A DNA stretch of 64,000 nt, from assembly GCA_000989955.1 (NCBI GenBank), contig LBTE01000001.1, forward strand, positions 124,001-188,000, given 5' to 3'. The translations under genes were made by a program, and so were the position numbers. Under the pieces are notes generated by a model. It was given only the letters and a program-made list of their open reading frames with translations, was not told the DNA's origin and ran no database searches. Below, piece after piece: positions 8,766-17,705 of the stretch. The stretch is from a candidate division TM6 bacterium GW2011_GWF2_37_49. Its GTDB lineage: Bacteria > Babelota > Babeliae > Babelales > RVW-14. Position 1 is the first letter of the stretch; each line of letters starts with the position of its first letter.

Positions 8766-9671
8766 TTAATTCAGCTCTTGTTGAAGACTCTTCAATAAAT
8801 TTCTTTTTTGCCTATCCGTAGAACTAAATAAATTGATAGCAGACGGCAGAGAATTTAGGACAAATAAACCAATACATGCGGCCAAACAAACATAATTTTT
8901 TGTTGGATCATTATTCCAAACACCGCCGCCAGCCTTCAAATCAGCTCCTATGGCTTTAAGCTTTGACTCAAATGCGTCTCTCTGTTGGCCGAGAGGTTTA
9001 CTCTTTGCATCATATATACAGCTGCCAACGTATATAAATAACGGCATCAACGGCAAGATAAAATCAAAAAATATAGGGCCTAGGCTTAAAAACTTGGTTC
9101 CGAAACCATCGCCTTCTTGCGCTACTTTATTATTTAATGAAACAGAATATTTTATTTTAAACAACTTCGCAGCTTCAAACTTTTGTTCAGGCGTTAAAGT
9201 TTTTGCATATTTTTTAAGATTCTGAATAGCCTTGAGTGAATGATCATTTGTGGCAATAGACGCATCACAAATTAGTGCAAAAATTATAGCAACAACAAGA
9301 ACCAAAGCTCCCTGTGCGTTTTTTGTTAAATTCTTTCTTGTCGCAATTTGGGTTGCATCTTCACCGCTAAAACCAAATACATTCTTAAAAAGTCCTACTC
9401 CGACATCCAGTACATCTTTATTCTCCCAAGCAGCAACACTAGACGCTAACTTAAAAAGCAATGCGCAACCACCAATTTTCACAACTTCCCTGACAACGCC
9501 AATCATAATCCGTTCATTCATGGAAGGCTTGTCGGTTGCTAAAACCTTTTCTGCCAATCGTTGAAATTCTTGTGTTTCTGGACTGACAGGCTCCATAGCT
9601 GCCGCAGAAGTAGAACCGGTAATTAAAAAAGCAACGATCAACACAAGTAAATATTTTGTTAAATTTTTCAT
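8766..9671 (-). CDS. Exported/membrane protein of unknown function
   Basis: I do not recognise this protein. The likely start is the ATG at 9671, giving 301 residues that begin with a typical signal peptide (MKNLTKYLLVLIVAFLITGSTSAAA). The frame extends upstream to 9770, but that extension would bury the signal. Further hydrophobic segments (ALVLVVAIIFALICDA, FFDFILPLMPLFIYVGSCIY, VCLAACIGLFVLNSLPSAI) suggest three membrane helices separated by charged stretches. A strong hairpin terminator follows the gene, and a 135-nt dispersed repeat lies upstream. The architecture resembles other exported lineage-specific proteins of this window. Confidence 0.7.
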   Translation of the reverse strand: MKNLTKYLLVLIVAFLITGSTSAAAMEPVSPETQEFQRLAEKVLATDKPSMNERIMIGVVREVVKIGGCALLFKLASSVAAWENKDVLDVGVGLFKNVFGFSGEDATQIATRKNLTKNAQGALVLVVAIIFALICDASIATNDHSLKAIQNLKKYAKTLTPEQKFEAAKLFKIKYSVSLNNKVAQEGDGFGTKFLSLGPIFFDFILPLMPLFIYVGSCIYDAKSKPLGQQRDAFESKLKAIGADLKAGGGVWNNDPTKNYVCLAACIGLFVLNSLPSAINLFSSTDRQKRNLLKSLQQELN

Positions 9672-9918
9672 AAATTTTTTTAACCTAAAACTAAAATAAT
9701 ACAGCTCTGACAACACATAATACCAATTTGCAGAATTAAATAGTTTTTTAAAAGTTTCTAAACCCATCATGTAATCAGCGATTTAGTAAATTGAGTTTTA
9801 TGTATTATTTTGTCGATTTGGTATAAGAAAGTGTAACAGAAAAAAAATAAAAGAAAAACGCATACAGTTTCACTTTGTCAACAACTTGGTAAGTGTGGTC
9901 AAAATCACGACATTCAGC

Positions 9919-10054
9919 GGCATACATCAACCACGCATCTCTGAAACACTGACTAAATGAGCCTTTACAAGAAATTGATAATTTTTTAGACGCGGCCTAC
10001 CAGAGTCGACTGGAAGCTGTATTTCGAATGATTTTTAAACAAATTGCGAAAACT
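9919..10054 (+). repeat. Dispersed ~137-nt intergenic repeat, copy A
   Basis: Begins GGCATACATCAA, passes TTTTTTAGACGCGGCCTACC and ends AAATTGCGAAAACT. Its 3' end overlaps the last codons and stop of the leftward peptidase gene ending at 10035. Confidence 0.8.
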
Positions 10055-11135
10055 CATCCCTTGGAATTGGAACATACGATAAATTATTTGACCTGCCCCA
10101 GGCAAACAAAAAGTTACGCAACTTGTAAGCCTTTGGCGTCTGGGAATTAGAAGAAAAGGCCGGATCTATACATAACACAGCCTGCCGTTTTTGGTCCCAG
10201 CCAACAACTACCATTAAATGGCCATTGGTGTACGGAGTTGCGCCTCCACGAAGCTTTCTAACGCTAACCGCTACTGGAATTTCGTTTGAAATATATCGAT
10301 ATAAATCCTTAAAGCTATTCAATCGCTCAACCCTGTAAAAAACATTACCATCAGTAGCATCATACGCTTGCGCAACGTTAAGCGGCCAACTTCCATAAAT
10401 ATCTAAATAACCGTTATCGTAAACCTTATCTGCAAAATCAACCAGATAATTTGATAAGTTTCTAGCATATTTACCATCAAATTTTTGCTTGAAATAATTA
10501 ACTATCAAACCCGTCGAAGTTGGAGAGCATAACTCGCGATATCTAGGATGATTCAAAACCATCTGGGAATGGCGCGGAATTCCCTTAACAAGGACGGACG
10601 GAAATGTAAAACGGCAAGGCGTTTTTATTTTAAATTTTTTCAAATCTGAAAGGCAAACAAACAATGCTTTAAGATTGTCCAAAGACGCTCCATTTTGAAG
10701 AGCTACCTTAATTTTAAACCCCTTTGCATGCAAGCCTCGCTGCATTTCAACTCTTACATGTTTGGTATGAACGTATGGATTTAGCTTATTAACAAATGTT
10801 CTTTGAGTGTTGGCTCCCCACTCAGATATTCTTTGCCACCCAGACCAATTAAAATGCTTTACGCTAACCCAAAAAGTCATCTTACCTCGTTCTGGTCGAA
10901 AGGCATTCCACGATAAAATAAGCTCTGTAAATGGATCACAGGAGTTACACTCCCAAACATAAACACCTTTATTATCAACAAATTCTTTATCCTCAACAAA
11001 CTTAAATAGTGTTTTGGAAAAAGGATCAACACTCGACGAATAATTATTTAAAGGAAAAAGCACTGAAAAACCGCAAAAAACTCCCAGCAGAAAAGCAAAA
11101 ATTTTGGGTCTTTTTAGTTTAATAAAAATCTTCAT
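10035..11135 (-). CDS. Secreted papain-like (C39-type) cysteine peptidase
   Basis: 366 residues from the ATG at 11135, chosen because GGGGGG lies just upstream and because this start exposes a signal peptide (MKIFIKLKRPKIFAFLLGVF...). The C-terminal half looks like the peptidase C39-like (C39_2) fold: catalytic Cys203 in ELCSPTSTG preceded by Gln191, His306 in TNGHLMVVVGWD, and Asp324 in LCIDPAF. The N-terminal half (residues 45-170) is a beta-rich, aromatic region I cannot assign. The protein is probably periplasmic or secreted and may cleave peptides or act on host material. The last codons (EFSQFV) fall inside repeat copy A. Confidence 0.78.
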   Translation of the reverse strand: MKIFIKLKRPKIFAFLLGVFCGFSVLFPLNNYSSSVDPFSKTLFKFVEDKEFVDNKGVYVWECNSCDPFTELILSWNAFRPERGKMTFWVSVKHFNWSGWQRISEWGANTQRTFVNKLNPYVHTKHVRVEMQRGLHAKGFKIKVALQNGASLDNLKALFVCLSDLKKFKIKTPCRFTFPSVLVKGIPRHSQMVLNHPRYRELCSPTSTGLIVNYFKQKFDGKYARNLSNYLVDFADKVYDNGYLDIYGSWPLNVAQAYDATDGNVFYRVERLNSFKDLYRYISNEIPVAVSVRKLRGGATPYTNGHLMVVVGWDQKRQAVLCIDPAFSSNSQTPKAYKLRNFLFAWGRSNNLSYVPIPRDEFSQFV

Positions 11136-11200
11136 TGACATCCCCCCTAATCCCATCACCTAAAAATTGCATGCATGGCAATCCACGAGGCTCTTTGTCT

Positions 11201-12610
11201 TTACTTTCCTATGCAAAAACTGTTAAATACGGAATCAAGAACCCTCTCCCCAACATCCCGTCCGTTAAGCTCGGACATTAGCTCCAAGATTTCTTTGATC
11301 TTGTATGCCATCAATTCATATTCTACTGAATTCAAATACTCATTTACAATAGAATCCAATTTTATTGATATTTCATTGATCAATCTGGCTTGCCGTTGGT
11401 TCAATAAAAAGTTAGCCGAGCGGTTTTCTATCATATTTTTCACTTTTTGCTGCACAACACACTTGAGATCTTCAATTCCAATTCGCTGCTCAGCAGATAC
11501 CCTTACTATGACATCATGCTGAAAATACGTAAAATATTCATTAGCAGCTTTATCAATTTTATTTAGGACTACAATAATTTTCTTAGCGTGTTTGTCAAGA
11601 ATTTTTTGGTAACTTTTCCACAACTCGTCATGCATTTTTTGAGATAAATCAACAACCAGCAAGACTATATCGGCTTTTTCTGCTTCTAAAATAGATCTTT
11701 GAATGCCTTCTTGTTCTACAAAATCTGAAGTTTGTCGCAATCCTGCCGTATCAATGAATGTCCAGAAAGCGCCATCTTTATAAATGTTTGACTCTATGCT
11801 ATCTCGCGTTGTGCCTTCAACTTCTGAAACTATTGCCCTATCCTTGCCCAATAATGCATTAAAAAGGGTGGACTTACCAACATTTACAGAACCCAACAAA
11901 ACAATTTTTATACCATCTCGAATCTGCTGCTGGTGGTTAAAATTTGTTTTCAACTCAATCACCCGCTCAGAAATGTAAGAACTCTTTGTTTTGATTATTT
12001 GATTTAAATTAATATCAGACTGCTCTTCTGTCAAAAACTCGAAAGACGCCTCCACAAACCCAAGCAGCTCAACAAAATCATGCTCTAGCTTCATCAAAAA
12101 ACTGGATAAGGTCCCTGAGATCTGAGCCATAGATTTTTCAAGTGCAACCTCGTTTTGAGCGTTAATAAGCTCGTTTATAGCTTCAGCTTGAATTAAATTA
12201 ATTTTACCGGCAAGAAATGCACGCTTACAAAATTCCCCATGCCTTGCTTGCCTTGCTCCATTTTTGCAAGCTACTTGAATTATTTTTTCGATAATAAATG
12301 GATTGTTATGACTGCTTATTTCTATTATATCTTGACCTGTAAACGTTTTTGGGGCTCGCATTAAAAAAAACAAGACCTCATCAACAACTGTTGAACTTTT
12401 TTCATCATCTATAATAAATCCGTGATGAATTGTATGAGTTGGTAGATCTATTACATTTTTACCAGAAGAAATTCGTGCAATTTTATTCACAACATCAAAT
12501 ACATTCTGTCCAGAAAAACGTATAACCGCTATAGCGCCACTACCCTGCGGAGTGCTTAGCGCAACGATAGCCAACTGATCTTCAGTTAGATGTTGAATTT
12601 GATGTGTCAT
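11201..12610 (-). CDS. mnmE: tRNA uridine-34 modification GTPase MnmE
   Basis: 469 residues, the normal length. With MnmG this protein installs the cmnm5 group on U34 of certain tRNAs. The N-terminal domain (IVALSTPQGSGAIAVIRFSG) binds the folate donor. The G domain starts with P-loop GSVNVGKST at 240-248, followed by the TTRDS and DTAG motifs and NKID. The C-terminus ends in FCIGK, the conserved catalytic-cysteine motif. The start overlaps the end of jag by 29 nt, so the two are translationally coupled; jag-mnmE order is widely conserved. No mnmG is visible in the window. Confidence 0.97.
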   Translation of the reverse strand: MTHQIQHLTEDQLAIVALSTPQGSGAIAVIRFSGQNVFDVVNKIARISSGKNVIDLPTHTIHHGFIIDDEKSSTVVDEVLFFLMRAPKTFTGQDIIEISSHNNPFIIEKIIQVACKNGARQARHGEFCKRAFLAGKINLIQAEAINELINAQNEVALEKSMAQISGTLSSFLMKLEHDFVELLGFVEASFEFLTEEQSDINLNQIIKTKSSYISERVIELKTNFNHQQQIRDGIKIVLLGSVNVGKSTLFNALLGKDRAIVSEVEGTTRDSIESNIYKDGAFWTFIDTAGLRQTSDFVEQEGIQRSILEAEKADIVLLVVDLSQKMHDELWKSYQKILDKHAKKIIVVLNKIDKAANEYFTYFQHDVIVRVSAEQRIGIEDLKCVVQQKVKNMIENRSANFLLNQRQARLINEISIKLDSIVNEYLNSVEYELMAYKIKEILELMSELNGRDVGERVLDSVFNSFCIGK

Positions 12611-13280
12611 TTGAAGCTGTATGATTTATAATTATCTGAATACCCTTAAACCGTTTTTTATACTTTCTTTTCAAAAGCTGCATCAAAATATGTGCCACAC
12701 TAGCAAAAAAAGACTTTAGGTCTTCTGCTACAGCAGTTGCTATATTTTTATCAAAAATTATAACCAGATTTTTGTTATTTATCTTAGCGATAAAAAAGCT
12801 TTCAATTCGTAAAACGCTTAGAATCTCTTTAAGATTATCCGTACAATAATCAGCCATTTCAGCATTCCAAGAAATAATTTCTCTATCAGCTTGAATTGCT
12901 TTATCCACCAAAACTTCTCTTTTTTGAGTCTGCGTTCCAGTATTTCTTAAAGAAGAATCGTAGCGCTTTGAATCTTCTTTTACTGCCACTTTTTGAAGCT
13001 GTTGTTTATCTCTATTTTCTATCACGCCTTGATTAACATTCGAAGCTTGCGGTTTGTTAAACGATCTAACCTGAGTAAAACTTTTATTTCTTTGTCTGTC
13101 GGAGCCAAAAATTGGGCCATAAGTAATCGAAACAATAGCAGGACGCTTCGACATGCCTAGAAAATTTTTTTCCCCCTTTTCAAGAATCTTTATCGTAAAT
13201 TCAGCTGGCTTACCAGACTCAATCCAAGCCTTCTCTATAGCTTTTGTTATAGAAGAAGCTTCACGAAGCATTGATTTCAT
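12582..13280 (-). CDS. jag: Jag-like RNA-binding protein
   Basis: 232 residues. The N-terminus (EASSITKAIEKAWIESGKPA, then NFLGMSKRPAIVSI) matches the Jag_N domain, and the C-terminal 90 residues have the alpha/beta pattern of the KH part, though divergent. Between them lies a Gln/Asn/Lys-rich linker of about 70 residues. Jag (SpoIIIJ-associated, KhpB) is an RNA-binding protein normally encoded between yidC and mnmE; here mnmE follows directly. AAAGGA stands 10 nt before the ATG. A typical R3H motif is not evident. Confidence 0.78.
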   Translation of the reverse strand: MKSMLREASSITKAIEKAWIESGKPAEFTIKILEKGEKNFLGMSKRPAIVSITYGPIFGSDRQRNKSFTQVRSFNKPQASNVNQGVIENRDKQQLQKVAVKEDSKRYDSSLRNTGTQTQKREVLVDKAIQADREIISWNAEMADYCTDNLKEILSVLRIESFFIAKINNKNLVIIFDKNIATAVAEDLKSFFASVAHILMQLLKRKYKKRFKGIQIIINHTASNDTSNSTSN

Positions 13281-13394
13281 TTGTTAAAAATCCTTTTACG
13301 TAAAAAACCAAGAAAATAATATTTATTATTTAAAATCTACCAGAATTTTGGCACCACCGCAACAATGCTACAATTTGAGGTATTTTGCATAAAT

Positions 13395-13469
13395 TGGAGC
13401 GGGAAACGGGATTCGAACCCGCGACCCTTGCCTTGGCAAGGCAATGCTCTACCACTGAGCTATTCCCGC
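13395..13469 (-). tRNA. tRNA-Gly (GCC)
   Basis: The minus strand folds as a complete tRNA: acceptor GCGGGAA / TTCCCGC, D arm AGCTCAGTGGTAGAGC, anticodon arm CCTTGCCAAGG with anticodon GCC, T arm with GGTTCGAATCC, discriminator T and an encoded CCA end. Confidence 0.98.
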
Positions 13470-13576
13470 ATGAGTGAGTCAATTAAACACGATAAAATTT
13501 ATATTCAATCAACACAGAAGTCAACCACTAATTTAGAATTTTTTAAAAAACTCTAAATTTAAAATTCAAAAAGCCA

Positions 13577-15421
13577 TTACATTTCAACCAAAGTCACAAC
13601 TCCATGCAATTTATTGTATGGCAATTTATAAAATCGTGCAAAATTTGGAACAAGTCGCTTTATTATAGCAAAGATACGCCAAATTAAGCTTTTTGATACA
13701 ATCTCATCAAGCCCATAAAAAATGGCCTTGGGATGTATGCCAGCATTCTTCAAAATTTTTTCAACATTCAAAACTTCCATGTAACCGCAGTGAATTTCAA
13801 AAATTCGTAGGCCCTGAGCTAGGTCACCCTTAAAAAATGCAATTACACCAAATGGATCTTCTCGGCGAATAACAGATATCAGGATATTGTCTTGGTATAC
13901 AATTTTGTTATCAAATATAGTCTGCGTAACATAAGATTGAATATTTTCGGTATGCCTGGTAAAAAATAGGGCAGTTCCGCTGATTTTATTGGTGCTTTCA
14001 AAAGTTAAATTGTATTTTTCTAAAAAATTCTCTAACAACATTGGTTTTAATGACTTTCTTAATCTATTTTGTCCAGCCACAAAAATAAAAAATATACTGA
14101 ACGGGACGGTAGCAAATATTATCGACCAGTAACCACCATTCGGTATTTTAAAAAGCGTCGATGAAAAAAACAATAAATTCAATATCAAAAGCAATACTGA
14201 AACTAGCTGCCTAACCCTATTTTTTCGCAATGAAAAAATGGCAACCATCAAGGTAGCCGTTATCACCATGGTACCACTCGCAGCAAAACCGTATGCTTCA
14301 GCCAAATTCATAGATTCTTTAAAATTTAAAATCGCAAACAACACTGCAATCAACAAAACCCAATTTATAAATCCTATGTATACCTGAGAATGCATCCTAC
14401 TAGACGTATATTCTATCTGAAACCTAGGCAAAATTTGCGTGGTGATACACTGATAAACAACTGAAAAAATACCACTAATCATTGCCTGGGATGCTATGAT
14501 CGTAGCCATTAAACTGACAAGCAAAAATGGAATATATAAAAAACTTGCCTGCTGAAAGAACATTTCGTAAATGATTTGTTTTGCACCAGGATGCTTAATT
14601 AAAAAAGCTCCCTGCCCCATATAATTAAAGATAAGGGAAACGAAAACAAAATACCAAGCATGTTGTATCGGCTTGCGCCCCAAATGTCCCATATCGGCAT
14701 ATAAAGCTTCTGCGCCAGTTGCACACAAAATCACTCCAGAAAGAATAAAAAATGCAGGCAGCCCATTGCTTACCAAAAATTTAAAACCATTTAAAGGGTT
14801 TAACGCGCACAAAATTTCTGGAAAACTAAAAATTGAAACTAATCCTGAAATAAAAATACTCGCAAACCAAATAACCATTATCGGACCAAAAGTAGTTGAA
14901 ACACTTTCTACACCCTTTTTTTGAAAAGAAAAAAGCCCAATAGTTATCAAGCATGATATAAAAACAATCGCACCGCAACTCAAAAACTTAAATTCTGGAA
15001 TCAACCTTAAACCCTCTACGGCACTTAAAATACTCATCGCTGGCGTAATAACGCCATCTCCCATAAAAAGGGATACTCCGATAAACGATAAAAATGTCAC
15101 AAATGCCACCTGGCCGTGACGTTTTAATAGAGGCTTTAAAATTTCCCTTAAAACGATTGTCCCACCCTCTCCTTTCCTACTTAGACTCATTGCAAGCATC
15201 GAATATTCAACAAAAACTAACGCCACCAACGTCCATATTATCAAAGAAACAACGCCAATAACATTTTCAATTGTTGGGATGATAAACAAAAAAATAGCAG
15301 GAAGAGTGTAAAGTGGACTCGTTCCAATATCGCCGAAAACTATTCCAAGGGATTTGACTATACCAACAACAGAGCCTTTCAAGCTTCCAGATTTATCAGA
15401 ATACGCTCCAGAATCATTCAT
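13577..15421 (-). CDS. kup: Low-affinity potassium transporter Kup
   Basis: 614 residues, close to the 622 of E. coli Kup. The signature GIVFGDIGTSPLYTLPAIF lies at residues 26-44, followed by about 12 hydrophobic segments over the first 430 residues and a cytoplasmic C-terminal domain of about 150 residues. Further family motifs are GGTIVLREILKPL and FIGVSLFMGDGVITPAMSILSAVEGL. The protein imports K+ with H+ across the inner membrane. It is transcribed alone, leftward, between tRNA-Gly and the chaperone genes. Confidence 0.96.
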   Translation of the reverse strand: MNDSGAYSDKSGSLKGSVVGIVKSLGIVFGDIGTSPLYTLPAIFLFIIPTIENVIGVVSLIIWTLVALVFVEYSMLAMSLSRKGEGGTIVLREILKPLLKRHGQVAFVTFLSFIGVSLFMGDGVITPAMSILSAVEGLRLIPEFKFLSCGAIVFISCLITIGLFSFQKKGVESVSTTFGPIMVIWFASIFISGLVSIFSFPEILCALNPLNGFKFLVSNGLPAFFILSGVILCATGAEALYADMGHLGRKPIQHAWYFVFVSLIFNYMGQGAFLIKHPGAKQIIYEMFFQQASFLYIPFLLVSLMATIIASQAMISGIFSVVYQCITTQILPRFQIEYTSSRMHSQVYIGFINWVLLIAVLFAILNFKESMNLAEAYGFAASGTMVITATLMVAIFSLRKNRVRQLVSVLLLILNLLFFSSTLFKIPNGGYWSIIFATVPFSIFFIFVAGQNRLRKSLKPMLLENFLEKYNLTFESTNKISGTALFFTRHTENIQSYVTQTIFDNKIVYQDNILISVIRREDPFGVIAFFKGDLAQGLRIFEIHCGYMEVLNVEKILKNAGIHPKAIFYGLDEIVSKSLIWRIFAIIKRLVPNFARFYKLPYNKLHGVVTLVEM

Positions 15422-15508
15422 AAAAACTTTCGTCTTTTATTAACTTATTCAATACAAAAAACCTCTATGTAGTTTTGCGTAAATTAAAATAAAAAACAAG
15501 AATCATAG

Positions 15509-16351
15509 CTATTTTATCGGATCTATTATCTCAACGGTAGTTTCAGTCATCAACTTTTTCTGAAAAATTTTTAATTCTTTTTCCATTCTCTCTTTTGTTA
15601 ACAATCGCTCGATCACACCATATCGTTGGCTTAACGCCACCTCTTTTCGCTCTTTTTTATCCAAAACTTCAACAAAATATTTTTTTTCGCTTATACTCAC
15701 AGGCTTTTTCGATACATCACCTTTTTTCATTTCAAAAACGAAATGAAATTTTTTATCCAATTCTTCACGATTTACCCAACCCAAATCAATTTCATCATTT
15801 ACAGATTTTTTTTTGACTGGAATCATTTTTAAATGATATTCTTCCTGTGAATATTCTTGATGATTCTTAAAATACGTCTCAACTTCTTGAGATGTTATAA
15901 CTATTTTATCAGTAATTTCCATTCTTTTAAGATTTTCTACAGCAAGCAAACACCCCATCTGCTCTTTATATGTTTTTGTGGTAAACTTATATGGCTTTAA
16001 ATACTTTTCAAAATCAGCTTCTGATATATCTCCAATCCCGTTTTGTATCTTAAAGCTAACAATTTGCCTATCAACATCGGCCTCAGATGGCAACACATGC
16101 CGCTCTGTAGCCCTTTTTAGCATAGCTAGTTCAAAAATTATATCGTTAAGCTTGTAAGCGCCTCCATCTCGTGCAATTCTAGGCATGTCAATATCAGACT
16201 GTAAAACCTTTGATCCATCAACAAAGGCAACTATCCTATCAACAACTTCATTCTTAGAAATATCTTCACCATTAGCTTCGACAGATACAAAAAACTTCGA
16301 AATCGCAACAAATAATAGAAAGACACGCTTAAACCTCAACAATAAAAACAT
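15509..16351 (-). CDS. SurA-like periplasmic chaperone/peptidyl-prolyl isomerase
   Basis: 280 residues with an N-terminal signal peptide (FLLLRFKRVFLLFVAISKFF...). The SurA N-terminal chaperone pattern follows: VVDRIVAFVDGSKVLQSDID (residues about 36-55), then a helical region with VDRQI and TYKEQMGCLLAVENLKRMEI. The rest holds a short, divergent parvulin-like segment (EYHLKMIPVKKKSVNDEIDLGWV). SurA escorts outer-membrane proteins. The protein is shorter than E. coli SurA (428) and appears to have one reduced parvulin domain. It lies downstream of the PrsA-like lipoprotein on the same strand. Confidence 0.72.
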   Translation of the reverse strand: MFLLLRFKRVFLLFVAISKFFVSVEANGEDISKNEVVDRIVAFVDGSKVLQSDIDMPRIARDGGAYKLNDIIFELAMLKRATERHVLPSEADVDRQIVSFKIQNGIGDISEADFEKYLKPYKFTTKTYKEQMGCLLAVENLKRMEITDKIVITSQEVETYFKNHQEYSQEEYHLKMIPVKKKSVNDEIDLGWVNREELDKKFHFVFEMKKGDVSKKPVSISEKKYFVEVLDKKERKEVALSQRYGVIERLLTKERMEKELKIFQKKLMTETTVEIIDPIK

Positions 16352-16391
16352 CTCACATTCCTTCGATTAAGTTAACAATGTCAAATACCAA

Positions 16392-16421
16392 ATCAGGGCA
16401 AGCTCTTCAACTTGCCCTGAT
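16392..16421 (-). terminator. Hairpin between the two chaperone genes
   Basis: ATCAGGGCAAG and CTTGCCCTGAT form a perfect 11-bp stem with an 8-nt loop, just after the stop of the PrsA-like gene. The following bases on the minus strand (TTGGTATTTG) make only a weak T-tract, so it may be an attenuator rather than a full stop. Confidence 0.65.
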
Positions 16422-16450
16422 CTTATTACAGATTTATTTTTCGTCAATTA

Positions 16451-17518
16451 TTAAGCTGGAGTTGCTGGAACTTCGTCTTCCTTATCAGCACCATCTGCAG
16501 AAGTTGTTGACTCGACTGGAGCATCACCTTCTTTTGGTTCAACTTGGCCTTCTACTTGCCCTTCTGGCTTAGCAGGAGTTTTGAAAAACTCGTCATTTGT
16601 TGAAATCTTATACTTACCTTCAAGCTCTTTGACTACTTTGGCGTATTCATCTTTGAACTTATTATTCTTTAACATTCCTGAAAGCTGCTCTGCTATTTCG
16701 CTTAATTCGAAATAAACAGGCTCTTTTCTATCAGAAGCCTTAATAATCCAAACATCCTTGCCAACCTTTACTTTTTGAACAAATGGCAATGACTGAGATG
16801 AAAGAGCAGCTTCTTTAATTGGAGCAGGAGTTGCTTCCATACCCATTGCGGCACCAGAAGCCTCTTTAGCTACGCGACCAAATTCTCTAAATTTGCCAGA
16901 CTTGTTTTTCTTGGCCAATTCTTCAAAGTTTGCAATTTTTGCCTTTGCCGTTGCCAAAAATACACTTGCTGAAGCATCTGTATCAAACTTGATGCCAGTT
17001 ACAAGAACACCACCAGCAACTTTTACGTAACGATCCTTGTTTTGATCAAAGTGAGCCTTAAGTTCTTCTTCAGCGATTTGAATCTTGTCAAAAATCTTCT
17101 TTTCTGTTAACTGAATCTTTACAGAACGCTTCAATAAATTTTTCATCTCTGCATAGATCTTTTTAAATTCTGCATCGCTTTCAATTTTGTTAACATCTGA
17201 ATCATGTATCAAAAGCTCCTCTTCGACTAAGCGCTTGAATACATTTTGCTTAACTTGAGGAGGAAGCATATCTGCTCCAGCGCCTCTGAAATATGGATTT
17301 GCTTGCAAAATTTGATTTATCCTTTTATCAAAATCATCTTTTGTAATAACAACCTTATCATTGATTTTGCACAATGTTACTTCTACGCCGGCAGACTTTT
17401 CACCTTCTGATTTTTCTTCTTTTTTCTTGAAAAAGTCCATCACTGCACAACCTGGCAACAATGCAATTACTAACGCAAACGCTGTTCCCTTAAGAAACAA
17501 TGAGAAATAATTTTTCAT
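16451..17518 (-). CDS. PrsA/SurA-like foldase lipoprotein
   Basis: 355 residues from the ATG at 17518, chosen because AAGGAG lies about 10 nt upstream and the start exposes a lipoprotein signal peptide (MKNYFSLFLKGTAFALVIAL, then LPGC lipobox). The mature part has a SurA-N-like segment (VEVTLCKINDKVVITKDDFD), helical repeats and a parvulin-like region around residues 160-260 (VLVTGIKFDTDASASVFLAT). The C-terminal 45 residues are a Pro/Glu/Ala-rich disordered tail. The likely role is folding of exported proteins at the membrane, together with the SurA-like neighbour. Lipid attachment would use LspA, encoded at 52412. Confidence 0.78.
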   Translation of the reverse strand: MKNYFSLFLKGTAFALVIALLPGCAVMDFFKKKEEKSEGEKSAGVEVTLCKINDKVVITKDDFDKRINQILQANPYFRGAGADMLPPQVKQNVFKRLVEEELLIHDSDVNKIESDAEFKKIYAEMKNLLKRSVKIQLTEKKIFDKIQIAEEELKAHFDQNKDRYVKVAGGVLVTGIKFDTDASASVFLATAKAKIANFEELAKKNKSGKFREFGRVAKEASGAAMGMEATPAPIKEAALSSQSLPFVQKVKVGKDVWIIKASDRKEPVYFELSEIAEQLSGMLKNNKFKDEYAKVVKELEGKYKISTNDEFFKTPAKPEGQVEGQVEPKEGDAPVESTTSADGADKEDEVPATPA

Positions 17519-17705
17519 GGATATTTTACTCCTTAAAAACTTAAACCATGACACAAAACCTACAAATAAAACAAACACACGGATAATCGTATCATACAAA
17601 ATCAAATTTTCAAGAATTCTTGACAAAATCTTATATCAGAAACAGAATTTATCATAATTTTAAACAAAAAACACATTCAATAACCACTAAAAAAGGAACC
17701 GAAAT

